Of a DNA stretch of 64,000 nt, positions 11,801 to 26,800 are shown piece after piece. The stretch covers positions 35,946,508-36,010,507 of the forward strand of contig NC_088776.1 of NCBI RefSeq assembly GCF_954871325.1, in the 5' to 3' direction. The notes beneath the pieces were generated by a model. That model saw nothing but the letters and a program-made list of their open reading frames with translations. It did no database searches and had not been told where the DNA came from. Source of the DNA: Gordionus sp. m RMFG-2023. Taxonomy: Eukaryota > Nematomorpha > Gordioida > Chordodea > Parachordodidae. A program made the position numbers and the translations under genes. The number at the start of each line of letters is the position of its first letter. The stretch's first letter is position 1.

Positions 11801-14800
11801 TTTCAGCTTTCGTGATAGAGTTGAAATAAAAAGATCTGGCAAAACGATCTACTCATGTATAATTCCAAGCGTAGGGTATACCTTGGTTCCAAGGGACTAG
11901 CTTTGTGCTAAATTAATTTTAAATTAAATTTAAAATTTTGTTTAAATGTCTGATTGAGTTCGCAAAGGATATGTCCAAATAGATTTTCTTTTCTCAAATT
12001 GTTACATTGCTGGGTTTTATAATTTTGTTACCAAATTCAAGTAATAAACCTATTTTTTAATATTATATTTCCTTACAAATTTAGCACAATATTTTCGATA
12101 TTTTTTGCCCTCAAGTTGCTGGCAATATTTATACTCTGGAATTTCATAAGTTATAAATGTATTTTTTTTAAATTTTACTAAATTAGAGCATAAAACTTAG
12201 TATAAGGAAAGACAAAGATTTAGATTATTTTGGAATTAAATAATTTTTGTATAAAATGCTAAATTAGTCATCATACTTACTAACAAGAAAAGACAAAGAC
12301 TATGAAAGACAAACAAAATATTATAATGCAGATATCAAATATCATTTCCTTCAACAAAAGATTAATCAAATAGCCTTAATTCTTTAGGCTAATTCAATTT
12401 TTTTGAAAATTGGGGAATTATTTAAGGTATTTTTGTCATGATCCTTTTGTTCAGGATTTTTTTGCCTTCTAAAAAAATAGGTAAATTCTATGATCTAAAG
12501 TAATGCATATATAATTAAATAAAAAATAAATTATCTAATACCCTTCCCTTATTATTCTTATTATCACAATTTTCTTGACAAAAAAAACTCCAATATTATA
12601 CAGTTCTATTTGAATTAACATTAAAAAATATATATTTGCAATAAGTTTAAATAATTTGCAACAACTGTATATATAAATATCATATTTGCAAATATTTGAG
12701 TGAAAAAATCATTAATTCTTAATACATAACCTGAAATCTATTTTTAGAATTAATAGACCATTTTAAAATTTATAAGAACCAAAAAGTAACTTATAATGTA
12801 ACTGTAACTAATAACTAGTTACATTTATAAAAAGGTAACTAGTTATATTTTTACCAATGTAACTAGTAACTGTAACTAGCTATGTTTTAAAAGTAACTTT
12901 AACAACACTAGTGCTGAGCATATTGTTGCCTCTCATAGCGATAACTACAACACTGATTTAATTTAATAAAATGTATAAGTTTGAAATCAATCATTTATCA
13001 ATAATTATCTAGCCTTAATCAAAATAATAATTTAAATGATCTAATAGGAAGATTTACCATATTGAACAAGACATTGTACTTTAAAATATTATAATTTTAC
13101 ACCAGAATTTTATTAATAATTAAACCTCAAAACGAATATTAGAATAATTTGATTCGTTTTTCAAGTACACATAATGTATGAGGTAGTTATATAAATCAAA
13201 TATTCATTTGTGCACTTATCAATATACATGAAATTTACCGGTTTAAAATTGAATCATTCATAACATCTTTTTTTAGTAATTTTTAATGTATTTTTAACTG
13301 CAACAAGGCATATTATTGTTATTCTTACACTTTCATATTATAATCAAATATATAAGATAAATCACAATTATTCTCATTGTGATAGCTATTTTTGTAATAT
13401 TGTTCACTTTAGTTGTATTTATAAAAAAGTTAAATTATTGGTATTTACTTTACATATAAAATACTTTAAATGAAGTCTAATAAGTTACCATTTCAAAATC
13501 AACATATTTCATAGGTTAAATTTTTGTATTTTAGATTGTTTATAGATTTCTAAATTTCGTAATATTGATAAAAATTTTATTATTCTTTTCGAATATTTTA
13601 AAAATTAAATCAAATATTCATATTCTATGGACGATGGATAAAAATAATATAGTATTCGTATTCAATTAAAGTATTGATTCAACTCGATATGGAATTGAGT
13701 TATCTGATTATAATAATGGTCAAATGACTCCTATTGTGCTGATATTCGCAATTGGCCTATAGCTCTACTACGAAACTGATTTTAAAAACAGTAAAACCCG
13801 CATTGATTGCAATTTGCAAACAAATCTATTGTGTTTGTTGCAGGGACCCATGGACCTGGATTTTTTATCTGGCCGGCAGTAAAGCCCGGCTCATATTTAA
13901 TATTAAAAAAAATTCTCAAGCCGGCCCGAGCCCATATAAATTGCATTATTTTTTTAAGTTAACATATGTTATAAATTAACTAAATTTAAATGAAAATTTT
14001 TTTAAGCCCAAGACAACTAAGTTTTTTTTCAAAAACCAACGCTCGTTAGAAAATATAATATTAAGCCCATACACCGGCCCGACCCATGATGGTCTCTGGT
14101 TTGTTGACAGATTTTATATAACGATCTCATATCTAATGCCCATTGATTGGCTATAATTCTATCAAAACTTGGGTCCAGCAAGAACATTAGACCTGAAAAC
14201 ATCTGACAGAATATCCGTAATTTATTAATTTCTGGGTTAGCCCATGGGTGCCCTTGCACTTACTATATAACATATCTTACTCATCCTCTAAATCTTTTTT
14301 AGCAAGGTCCTATTCATTTTCAAGGGGTTGCACATCAATTCTGTTAAACCATTACCGAGAATATAGAATTCCACAAAAGATAATTCTGCGAATACTTTTC
14401 TCACAAGATGTTTTGCAAAACTTGCCTTATATTTTCAGGGAGAATATAATATTTATAAAGACAGATTGCGATTATCCTATCTAAAGAGGAAGTAGATATA
14501 GATAAAAGTATTGAAACTATAACTTGTCAATATCTCTTGGATATGACTAGCCACCGAAAAATAGTCGTGGAAGTATACTCAATGAACAATATCAGCAAAG
14601 TGCCTTAAGGAAAATTTAAACTACCATATATCTATTTTATTTCTCTCTCTTTTTATACACAATTTGTCGTCATTGATTAATTTACACGCCAGAAATAGCT
14701 AAATTAATCCCACGCATACTATATACCAATTCAGAGGACTAGCATACTGATACCACTTTTTGGAGGTCGCTCTGATAGCGGCCAATTACCGATCCGACAG

Positions 14801-17800
14801 AATCTGAGTTATACATACTTTATATTTTTCAATTTTTCAATCCCATTTAAGGTGAATAATATTTATAAGGAAGTTGCTTATAGCAAATTTTGATCAAATC
14901 ATTTCTCAAATTATCAAGAGCCCAGCTTAAATAAATTTCGCTCTATATTATATTTTAGAATAAATTTTATTTTATTTATAAATTATATATTGATAACCAA
15001 AATGTTGATAGCGACATTTTGCGAACATACAGAACCATGATCGTTTTTGTATTAATGATTATCTTATCTTATTGTTTTTATATAAATTAATTTTTATTCT
15101 CCGAAGTGTTAGTTTAACAAAGTTATAAATCAAGTATTAATACTATAATGTTTCATTTTATATATAATCATTTTTCATAGTAGAGGTCACAGCCCGGTTT
15201 CGGATCGAGAGACCTTGACAGGGATATGGCTATTACCTTCATATTTTTTTAATTTAGACGAAATTAAAAGTATTCTTTTTAAAAAAAGCCAAAGTTAACT
15301 TTAAATATATAAAATTTAAAACAGATATGATATCTTTTAATATCGATCTTCTGTAAAATTGATCAAAAATACTTACTATACAGAAACACATCTATTTTAC
15401 CCTGTCTGCGCCCTTAGATAATAACGTTTTTTATTTTTTATTTCGTGTTTATATTTTTGCATCATAATTTTTTTCAAATAATAATATTTATCATGTTAAA
15501 GTCAAGTTTTACATTTCTTCCATTTTTTAATTTTGAAATTACATAGATTTTTACTCGAAATATTATTTTTTGTTTCTTAAGAAAACGCTTCCCTTTCTCA
15601 TATTCACGGTCCCAATCTTCTTCAACAACAACCACCAACACTTCATCTTCGTCTTCTTCTTCATCCCATGCCACAGTCGATACATCTCCACCTCCCCCTA
15701 CACCTTGTTCCCCTTTCATCAATACCATAAATAGTACAACGTCCTCTACATCACACACCTTCCATTCCAATTCCATGTCAATTAAATACACTTGGATCAA
15801 AACGGCCCTCGTGCACAAACAACTTACGCCGGTCGTTGAACAAATAGAAAAATACGCTTCCGATTATTATGAAAGGTTCGCTTTAGCTGCAGACCCGGCC
15901 CTGGGACCACTGCTACTCACCCTTATAGCTGGGCCCGCTCTAGCTTTAAAATACATACCTCATAATTCTACATCTTTCCCATTTAGGTCAAGTGGGGAAC
16001 TAAGTGCTAGTGAGCTAATTGAACGGTCCAAGGTCAAGGCTAAGAGAGATGGTTGTAACCACAATCCTACCCACGACTATAGTGATTCACAATGCTACGG
16101 CAAAAACAACGTAGTGACAGGCACGACTGGGGAAGCCGGTTATTTAGCCCTCAAAACAGAAATTAATTGCGGAGACAGAAATAATAAAAAAGCGGGTTTC
16201 AAAACATTAAGGCTCGAATGGACCCCTAACGCTTTACTAGAGAAAGACGAAAAAGAGCACGATAAACGACCCATTTTAGACGACGTTAAAGCGATAGGTT
16301 TGAAGCGATTTTGGGCCTCGAGCAACGATGGAGGACTTGGAATAAGTAGCCAAACGACGAGGAATGGATACAATGCTGTTAATAATGTTGGAGTAATTGG
16401 AGATAAGAAACGAGAAAAGGATAGGGAAGGAATGGGAAAAGAGGGAGGAATAGTTGAAGCTTTATCGGTTGATCTTAGAGAAGTGCTTTACGTGCATTGT
16501 CACCAGAAATGTAAAATTAATATATATTATTAACTAGAATAATTTATAAGAAATCTCTAAAAAGAAGAAATGGCCTCTACGCAGTATCTATTATATACGC
16601 TGAATAAATATAATATACTGATAATTTTTTCAATGTAGTATTAATTACAAGTGTCTTATCCTCTACTAAGTTTGGATTAATTAACATTCAATTATTGTAT
16701 ATTGTTTTCTCCGAAAATGAACATTTTTTTAATAAAATTTATTTTATAGCTTTATCTTAATCTTGATTGTTTTTTTTCTTATTCTATTTCAATTTTCTAA
16801 GAAAAATAAATATAACACATATTCTTTTTATGACGGTAATTAATATTGATTTTTTTTAATGTTGAAAAAAGAAACTTAATGTAATTATATATTGTAATGA
16901 TTTTTTTAAACTTCAAATTTTTTCAAAATGAGATAATAATGAGAATTTGATTATGATCATTTTTTTAAAAATTTTTTACCTGTCCATTTAGTTTTTATTA
17001 GCGAAAGTAATTTTTTATTATCTTGCTCGCATATTCTCTTCTATAAATTAAGAAATTTATAAAATATTCAATTTCTATTTAAAAAAATTTAATATGACAA
17101 ATTAGCCGATTCCAACGATAGCATAATATTGATCCGCCATGACGGTGTTCAAATTCCACCCCTGTTTTTCCCCAAAGGTAGTCACTTGTTAACCTTTTTA
17201 GCTTGTTTAGAAAATTGCCTAGCTCCGAATTTCAAATTAGACCCTCCTTTGTGGGATCATGATTTAAAAGGTTTGGTGTACCTTATGCCGTTATTAATTT
17301 ATTAATTTATAGTGTTTAATAGTGACAATAGCTATTATATCTATTATTTTAAACTCATTAATTTGTCACGAAAAGCATATAAGTCGTTAATCGCAAAATA
17401 AGATTTATGATATATATTCTTTAAATTTTCTACTTGATTGCTCTCCTCTATCGGAAAAAGAAAGAAAGAATATTTTTATATAATGCCAAACGTCCATTCC
17501 GTATTAGCATTCTTATGCCACGTCCCGTTCCGACATAGCGTCTCGCCTTCCAACAAATATCGAAAATACGGAATATCAAATTATTGCAAAAGTCTAATTT
17601 TTAAAAGTAAAAAATTTCTTAAAAAATTAAATATGCCTAAGATCTTTGGATAAATAAGTTATTTAAATTGAGAATGATTTTATAAAGTAATTGAAACCCC
17701 CGTACCCATAAAATGAGCCATTTACAAACCTGATTACTCATAACTTTTACATGATCTATCCTGTTAAAGACGGAATGGATGTTTGATCCTAACTAGAAAA

Positions 17801-20800
17801 AAAGAGCTTTGGACTTATTCAAAAAAAATAACGTTACACACGTTATCTGTAAAAATATTATGCTATAAATACACCGTGATCTATTTTTTTAAACCGATTT
17901 CAACGGTGAATGTTTTTCAAATTTAATATAGTTTATCTCTCAATACCGCTCTGCTGTACTGAACACCTGAATAGGTGTCGAGAATGACAGGTTGGTATTT
18001 TATTTTAAAGATGCATCTTTTTTTGGAATGATTTTGATTGTTCATCACCTGAGTCATCAGAAATATTCTGATATTATCCTCAAAAGCATTACACTAATAT
18101 AATTAGAATCCAAACTAGTTTTGTTAAAAAGTAGATTCGGGTCGATTTTTTTTATGTAAACCCAAAGATTTTGTTCATAGCTGGCAGAAATACTTGGACA
18201 TCTATTTTCCAAATCTCGATGCTTATATAATATTATTTTACTAAAATCTTAATCGGGCCGTTTTGAAAAATCGATCCTAATCGGGCTTTTTAACAACACT
18301 ATTCCAAACCAATAGAAATAACAGCTGAGAAAAATGAAATAAGATATTTAAAAATTCGGTTTTATATTTGTTTTTTTATTATCTATTTAATTTTTTGTAT
18401 AAGACCTAAACAAAACAATAATAAAACAAATTGAATAAAATATAAAGTAACGTAAAAAGTAAAAAATATTCTTTTAAAAACTTACATCATTCTTTTAGAA
18501 AAAAATTTAATTATTCTAAATTTAAAAATAATTAAATATAATTTTATATTTGTGTATTATAAAAAATAAGAACATATATAGCATTAGCATTTTACCTCAT
18601 ATAGTATCATTCCAAGCCCTAAAGTATCATTATTTAAAATGATACTCGTAGAATTTGGAATGATTTACAAGGTAAAAAAAATGTAGAGCTTTTTCAATCA
18701 AAACTTGATTTTTATAGGCAAAATTTTTCCCAAGTTCAACCCTAAAAATGAACGTGGAAAGAAAAAAGAAATCATCGGGAAAATGATAAAAATGGACTCG
18801 GCTTCCAAATTGCAACGGCATTTTTTCTTCAGTAAATTATCGGAGGAGAATAAATCAACCGATCACCTCACCCATCTCAAAAAGGTTTTGCCTCTTGTAT
18901 AAATAGTATTTGTTTCTTAATATTCATTATGATAAAGAATAATATCTAATTCCTATTTTATTGGTCCTGGTCTTTTTATGAAAAATTTTTAAAAAAATTG
19001 TCCAATCGTTCCGAATATTATTTTTAAAATACGAGTTCGATTTGATCCGAACTCTTATTTTAGAAGCGATCAGAAAAAATAAAAATATTGGAATAAGAAA
19101 AAAAAACGATTTTTTTAAGGGAGGACGGAAAAATTAAACGCACTAATAGAAAAATAATTTTGCTAAATATTTATAAAATCATTAGGAAAACAAGATCCTG
19201 CCCAACTTAAATTTTAATGTCAAAGTTAAGGTTCGGCCCAGCTGAGTCTGTTGTCCCACCTATCCGAATTCGTCGTATTGAGTTCGAACACATCAGTGCG
19301 GGGCTCTAATCCTAGTTTGAATTGCCTAATTTCAAGATCTCAAAAATGTCCGATAAATACAAACTAGAACTTGGCATTAGAGATATGCAAAGTTAGGCCC
19401 GGCCCGAACTGGCTTCGGGCCTAATTCTATTTAAAATAATCGGGCCGGGTCGGGTCGGATCTTGGAATTTTTTTAAAATATATCTAAATTTCTCAATTTT
19501 ATATTGAATTTTTTATGTAAAATAAAAATATTTGATTTTATTTATTGAAACTAAACGACATATAACATATGTCTTTTATTTTGAGTAATTATAAAAATTA
19601 ATTTCTATATTTAAATAAATTCGGGCCGGTAAATTTTTTAAAAAAAATTTCCGGTTCGGGCCGGGCCGGTAAAACTTTTTAAAAAAAATTTCGGATCGGG
19701 CTGGGCTTGAAAAATTAGGCCTGATGCAGATCACTACTTGGCATTAATCCTAACCAGTTTCGTCAATAAAAGGTGTTATTGGGGGCTCAAGCCTAGTCAA
19801 ATTTTTTAGAATTTAATGTTGCGATTTTTATTTTTTGTCTGATAAACAATTTTATTGCAAAGATTTAAAAAATAATCCTATGACCCGTTTGAAAACAAAT
19901 TAATTATCATAAATAAATTCTCAAAACATTAATATTTTAAACTACTTCGAGAAATTTTTAAATCATATAAAACAATTAGCAAATAATGATATCAATCGCC
20001 AGTCAGATCAATCTTCTGAATAATTCCTATCAATCGATATAATATAATTTTTTAATCTGTTGTACCAGATACATTTAGTGATAAAACTAAAAAAATTTAT
20101 TATTGTGAAATATTATCATGTTTTGAAGAAAATGAATGACCCTTTTAATGACTTAAAATTTAATAATAGGCACAGCTTGGAGTCAAAATTAATGAATCTG
20201 TTAAAGCTGATGCTACTTTTGATATCAGTTCTTATGGACAACTTAGTATTCTATCTGATATGTCAAAGAGAAGAGTCTAGGTAAAAATTTTTTTTGGTAA
20301 GGTAGATGACTTGGATGCGAAATTACTAACTAATACTATTATTAAACATTTGCGACAAAATTCAATAAGCGAATGTGTGACACAGGTAGGCCTACAAAAT
20401 AACGAATCGAATAATTGCGCTATTCGTATTCGTACGAATAATAAAATCATTATTCGTTTCGATTCGAAAATTTTTCTATAGCTTATAAAATATTTTGCAA
20501 AAAAAAATTTTACAGATGTTTAAAGATGACATTTTTAAGGATTCTCTGAACTAATTGTCATTACAATATAAAAATTTATAGAAAATAAACGAAATAAAAC
20601 CCAATGATTTCATATAATGTTAACCAAACAAATTGACCAAAATATCCGATTTTTAGAATTAGAATTGCTTATAAAAAAATATTTAAACTATTTCTTAAAT
20701 CTAATATTAAAATTTTATAAAAATGTACAATAATCTCATTTTATAAAAATAGAAAATAATACACAAAAATATATATAGTAAATCCGAATATGATAATATC

Positions 20801-23800
20801 CAATTTTTTAAGCATAAAGTCTTTCTAATAGTTTCCTCCTTCAAAGACATTCTATTTTTCATTATCATATTTGTTTATATTGAGAATAACCGCTCACATG
20901 AAGCCGAAGATCCCTGAATTGACAATATATCAGTGCCATTTTCGACAACACAGGAAAACGATCCCCATGCAATCTCCACCATTCTAAGGGACTCTTATTT
21001 GAACTGATTCTTATTTCGTTAAGATATGTACAAAAATCTATCCATATTCGACTGTACTATTGGGTTAACTGATGTTGATTTGACAAAATAAAATTTTTAA
21101 AATTATAATCTATTTAAAATATATACATTTTAAATATTTGCATATAAAATATATCAAAATTTTAGAAAGTATTTCATTATAGATTTTATTTAATATATAC
21201 AAATACGTAGCATAAATTTCCTTTATTTAATTATTAATATAATTTTTAGAGGTGATTATGACAATGTAATAGAGGATGAAGATATTATAATGCACTATCT
21301 GAATTAGATTGTCTTTAAAATTTGCCAAAAATAAGGTTAATAAATGGGAAAAGGATTTTCCTAATCAAATAATAAGAACTAGTCAAAAAAATTTAGTTAT
21401 TTATCTGCCAGGAGCTCGAGAATATGGGAAAGAGGCACACTCTATAAAAATGTTTTGACTTGTTCAATAACATCAAAAATGATTAAAGAGAAACAATCAA
21501 AATAAAATAATTATATTTTCCTTTGAAGCTTTTCCTTTTCTTCCATTAAACTTTTTCAGCAAATATAACTTGTTATGATTTGACATTTGATAATAGGAAA
21601 TAAAATAAAACGAAATGATATCCACTAGGAAAATTTAATTACTTCTTTTTATTTTACTTGCAATAAAATATTTGCGAATAATTACGAATATTTATATATA
21701 ATTAATTTCGAATAATACGAATAATTTTCCTCATTATTCATATTCGATTCGAAATTTCGAATCGAATAATTGTGTTATTCGTATTCGTAAAATACGAATC
21801 GAATTGAATCGAATCGAATATCAAATAACAAATAATTCGTTTTAGGCCTAGACACAGGCATGGCTAAAGCTTGATGTAAGGCAATCTTTATGGATTGCAA
21901 AAACAACAGGGAAGCATGCAATGACAATATATGCCTGTGATCCCACGTAGGAGGCTTTTGCTATGCCCATAAGCTAAATATGATACTTATATCAAAATGT
22001 AATTGCGTGCCCCAAACCAAAATATTCTTTTAGTGTTTTAAAACAGTTTTTTTTTAACTATTATTCACCAAAGTAAATTTAGGGAAATGTAGGGTAAATT
22101 ATGACTGAAAATTAAAAAAAATATAGATGCCTTGAAAACATGATAGAATTCACATCTTAGAATTTTAGAGGCGGTAAAAGATACATATCCGCCAATAATA
22201 TCCTATTCAGAAAATGGAGATAATATTTAGTGGATTATTATACATATTTTATTAATTTGAAATTATTTTATTTTGTTTTTTATTAAATATTCTCTTTGTG
22301 TTCTAATGTTAATCATTAATCAGTCTCTACAAAAATCAGACGGTTTATATGTAAACAGCATTTTCTGTGAAGCTTCTGATTTTATCAATCAGAATTGAGA
22401 TCGTATTAAAAACTTTCTGATGAAACTAAATATTTGTATATATTATATATAACCTTTATTCGTTCTATGAAAAGGATCTTCCATATTGAAGTCTTAAAAT
22501 AAATATATGGTCTAGATGATAGCACCATCTGCGGACCACCTACATTTTTTTTGGCAACAATAGAAATTATAGAGCTGAATTTATAAAAAAAATATACTTT
22601 TTAAATTCAAATCCCCTCGAAATCATTGGATTTATAATTATTAAAGAAAATGAAATAGACCTTCTTAGTTCATCTTTAAATGGTTTCCCCAACTATGAGT
22701 TGTTCATGGACAAGTTTTTTTTAAAGGTATAAGGATTGGAAAATATTTTAAAAGAAATATTTTGACACCAAAGTTTTTCTTTTAAAAATATTCATTTTTA
22801 CAAAAAATTTTACAATTTTTATATTCTCTTTCTTTTTTTTAATATGAAATTATTAATCGTTTTCATGAAGTTTTTAAATATATGTTGAAAAATATTTTAA
22901 AATTAAATTGAGATACTTTAACCGGGGCTTCTTTTAATTACCTTCTAAAATGAGTGGTTCATATTTATATCCATTAAACCTCTTATCTTTGTCTTTATTT
23001 ATAGCATTACGTTTGAATGAACAACGCAATCATATCTTCATCACTCCCAATGATAACCTTTTAAATTCGGCCTTCACTGCTTAGAAATTTTTTGCCTTAC
23101 CATAAACATTTTTTACCACAATCTTAATACCTATCAATTTTTGAACCTTTAATTAAAAAATTTTTAATATAATCTCATCTAATTCCTCTTTGCAATACAT
23201 TCAACTATTATTAAAATACATATAAAAACAAAGCTAAAAAAAAGTAGGAAAAACATAAATGGTCCTCTAAAAAACAATAATTGTATTTAAAGATTTATAA
23301 TTGTATGTTCTGCCTAAAAAATAAGAAGCGTTTGTAATTTTATTTTATCTGCTGAACTTTTTAAAAAATTTGAAACAATACAAGCTAGGGACTATGTAGA
23401 AAGTTCTGGTGCTTCATTCAGAAATACAATTCGAAAACTTTATTGAAAAACACGAAATAAGTCTTTTTTTATAAAAAACGCGGACAAAACATTTTTTTAA
23501 GTTTTATGAAATTTTCAAGACTTCCACATTATGTTTCCTTGAAATTATAAAAATTTAAAAAACTTTTGGATGCTGCCTTAACAAATAATTGTTATAAAAA
23601 GATTAGAATCAAAAATATTTAAGAAAATATTGGTTATATATATGTCATAATATCATTAAGAAACTGAGCAAACCTCTAGCCACGATAAACTGAAAAGTCT
23701 AGTGACCCCCTTGATTTTAAATGTTGATAATATATTCCATTTTTAAATGTTATTCGCCATCTTTTTTGAGATATTTCAGTAAAAGCGTGGTTATTTAACA

Positions 23801-26800
23801 TTTTTTAAAAAAATTATTAAAATAATGTCATCAATATGAATTTTTTTTAAAAACTTCTTCCCAACCCCCAATTTGTTCCTTTAGTTAAAAACGCCAAGAT
23901 CTCTCGATAGCATAACAGGACCCGATGCTTCCCCTATAGATAAAGAATGGCAATCAGATGCCGTTGCTGATTTTGATTACATTTTTCGAATCATATCCAA
24001 CCAAGATTCAAAACATATTCAAGAAGTTTCGATCGAATCCGTTGAAAATAATGGTGATATTAGAGGTTGTTTCAATTAAGCCATATTTTTTTGCCAGTAA
24101 ATTTAAAAAAATATTTTTTTTTATCAATAACACAGTAAATCATTTCTCCCAATCTTCCTCAGCGTTCTTTTTAATATTCCCAAATCCATTTTTCATAACA
24201 TATATTAAAAAATAAGTGAGTCTTATTATATTTTGACAAAATTTGGTCGTTGTTAAGCAAATGGTTTGACGACAGCCATTTTCTTACATCATATTCATAA
24301 ACTTTTACTAGCTAACAAGAGATTATTATCCGTTAGAATCGGTGGCATTTCTTTAAACTTCTTCGATGCATATCTGATTCTTTGCCACAACCGCCGAGTC
24401 AACGTCTCCATCTGTGCTTAGGATATTATATACGTAACAAAACTATACTTAATAACTTCCATCCATTTTCAATATCCAAAACTACCTTATCTAGACTATC
24501 ATCTTTCACGATATTCACAATTTATCAAACAAGCATCACTTATGTCTTTTCCAAACTTTCCCTTTCCATAAAAATCTTGAAAGCAAGAATAATGCCAATT
24601 AGATTTTATGATCACTTTCGTTTTTTTTAATTTCATTCTTTGACGTTGAAATTATTTTGTTTATTACGCTATATAATAATATTTTTCATTTTTAAATATG
24701 CTTAATTTAAATTATGCTATTTAAAATTAAATAAGATATTTTTTTGAAAATTTCCACTTTTACAAGTCTATAACTCAGCCCTTCGGAATCTGAGGGTCAA
24801 TTTTCTTCTTAGTTGAATGATATATGCTACCTCTACAAAAATTTTGAAAGGGTCGGATTAATTATCTGATTTTTTAAGTGATTTGGCATGGATATACACA
24901 CATAATTTATATTATAATAAAATTTAGATTTTTTTAATCAATCAATCAAATGATTTGTTTTTCGACAATAAGAATAAATTATTATGTACAAATAAAATTA
25001 AATAATTTCTACATATCTAATTTTAATTATTCTATAAATATCTTATTTGATTCATTATTTTTGGTATACCAAATATTTAGACTAAAAAATCTACAATGTA
25101 TTATCTCGGCATCAATGCATTTCCAATAATTTATATATCCTATATTTTATTATTTAAAATGCTATGGTCATCAATTAGGCAATCAATTTGTATATCCCAG
25201 CATTGACAAATACGAATCCGATAATGTATTCTTAAACGGAAAATTAAATAAAGAGATTTTTTGTGTCGGAACAAATGATTTGGAGGAAGAAGAAAACGAA
25301 CTAGAAGGTGATGGAAGAGTAGAAAATGCTGAAATTGGGGTAAATATCTGTATTTTTTTTGAAAGCTGCCAGCCCGGTTTAAGCCAAATCTGTAGATCAA
25401 TTTTTTAAATAGTAGATTAAAAAAATGTAAACCCAAGCCAAAAAATGAAATAAACAACTATGTATATGCGAAATATCATCTTATATTGTATATATACAAC
25501 CTACCTATTATTTTTTTTATAGAATAATATAAAATATTTATGTCACGCTGATGAAAAACTGAATACATCGTCACAAACCATCAGTATTAACGATAACGCC
25601 ACATCACAAGACAAAAAATTATTACTGGCTAGGTATTTCGCCATTTATAAATTAATTACAAGATTAACACACTTGAGCTTGAAAGTAGGTTTTATATCAA
25701 TAATTTATTATAACTATTTTTGATCGAAATCCAATTAGGTCCAAAATCCTTTCCTTAAAGTTTTCTGCACCCATCTACATAAAATACTAAAGCTATTTTT
25801 GAAATAATATTTTTTATGTAATATATTATAGTTCTTATAATGTTCCAAATGACAATGTGTTTATAAAAATTATCCAAGATTAATCGAAGTGAGTTAGATA
25901 AAACTATATTGTTAAATAAGCGAATAATTCTATATAAAAATATAATTATGAAAGTGAGTGAGACTCGTATTAATTTAAATTCTTTTATAATAAATCATGT
26001 CATCATATGAGCCAGGCTTGCTAGATTATTCTTTTTTCTATCTTTTTCTGTTCTGCTAGAAAAGTAGAACCTAGTCGTAAAAATTAAATCAGAATCTTGG
26101 TTTCTGATCATTTCAATAGAATGATAGCGCAAACAAGATATTGGCACAATGAAATTTATCATAAATTTGTAATTTTTCTGTATTATTTTAGGGAATCGAT
26201 GCAACAGTTATGCGAAACTATGAAAAAACAAATAACGACACGTGCTTTTATCGGATGTAATCATCATATTATAAAATTTAATTTAAAAAATATTATTTTA
26301 TAGAATTTTTAGATATCATTACGACTTAAAATATAATTTTTATTGTTATTAATTTATCATTGTTTCTTATCATGAATTATACTAATTTCATAATAATAAG
26401 TCTTATATTTTAATGCATAAAGGGCTGAGCTATTGCAAACACATAAGAGCTGTTAGAAATCAATTGTCTCACTTAGTCTATCCTTGGTCAAGGTATGTCA
26501 AATACGTTGAAAGAGAAGAGCTTTGCAAAAATGGACTAACTAAGGAATTGTTAACCCTCATACAGGATACTGACTCCAGGGTTAATATTAATAATTTTAT
26601 TTTTCAACTTTTTATAACGAACTAATGTTTAAAATTTAAATTAAAAATTAAATTTCAATGTAATTTTAAAATAATTATTCAAACAATATTTATTTTATTG
26701 CGCCAGAATATTCTTGTGAAATTGAATTTTCCAAAGTTTTTTAATAATTATGATTTATTATTAACTTTTTTATTACGAATGATTTTTCTAAATATTGAAA

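Larger units (their letters stand above)
5856..15581 (+). other. SGSM intron 1 (9.7 kb) with repeat insertions
   Basis: Holds three clean hAT-type insertions (8061-8283, 11039-12910, 13841-14098), a possible reverse-transcriptase remnant near 7785-8050 and long C-runs at 6476-6489 and about 7910-7931. Diffuse TATCGAT-containing repeat fragments lie at 9370-9680 and 10160-10250. The rest is AT-rich without recognisable content. Confidence 0.6.
18885..23884 (+). other. SGSM intron 4 (5 kb) with nested transposons
   Basis: Contains a GGCC-type MITE (19378-19736) and an old transposase remnant (20100-22000) split by a younger hAT element (20387-21850). The remainder, especially 22000-23884, is AT-rich with nothing I recognise. 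Confidence 0.6.

Noticed and set aside
14029-14484. 76- and 78-codon frames on both strands
   Set aside because: They overlap the MITE at 13841-14098 or unrecognised intron sequence and show no family similarity.
15474-15818. 114-codon - strand frame with Glu/Asp/Val runs
   Set aside because: It is the complement of the Ser/Thr/Pro linker of SGSM exon 2, which has splice, phase and homology support.
25140-25457. 105-codon - strand frame
   Set aside because: Shadow of SGSM exon 6; the + strand has matching splice phases.
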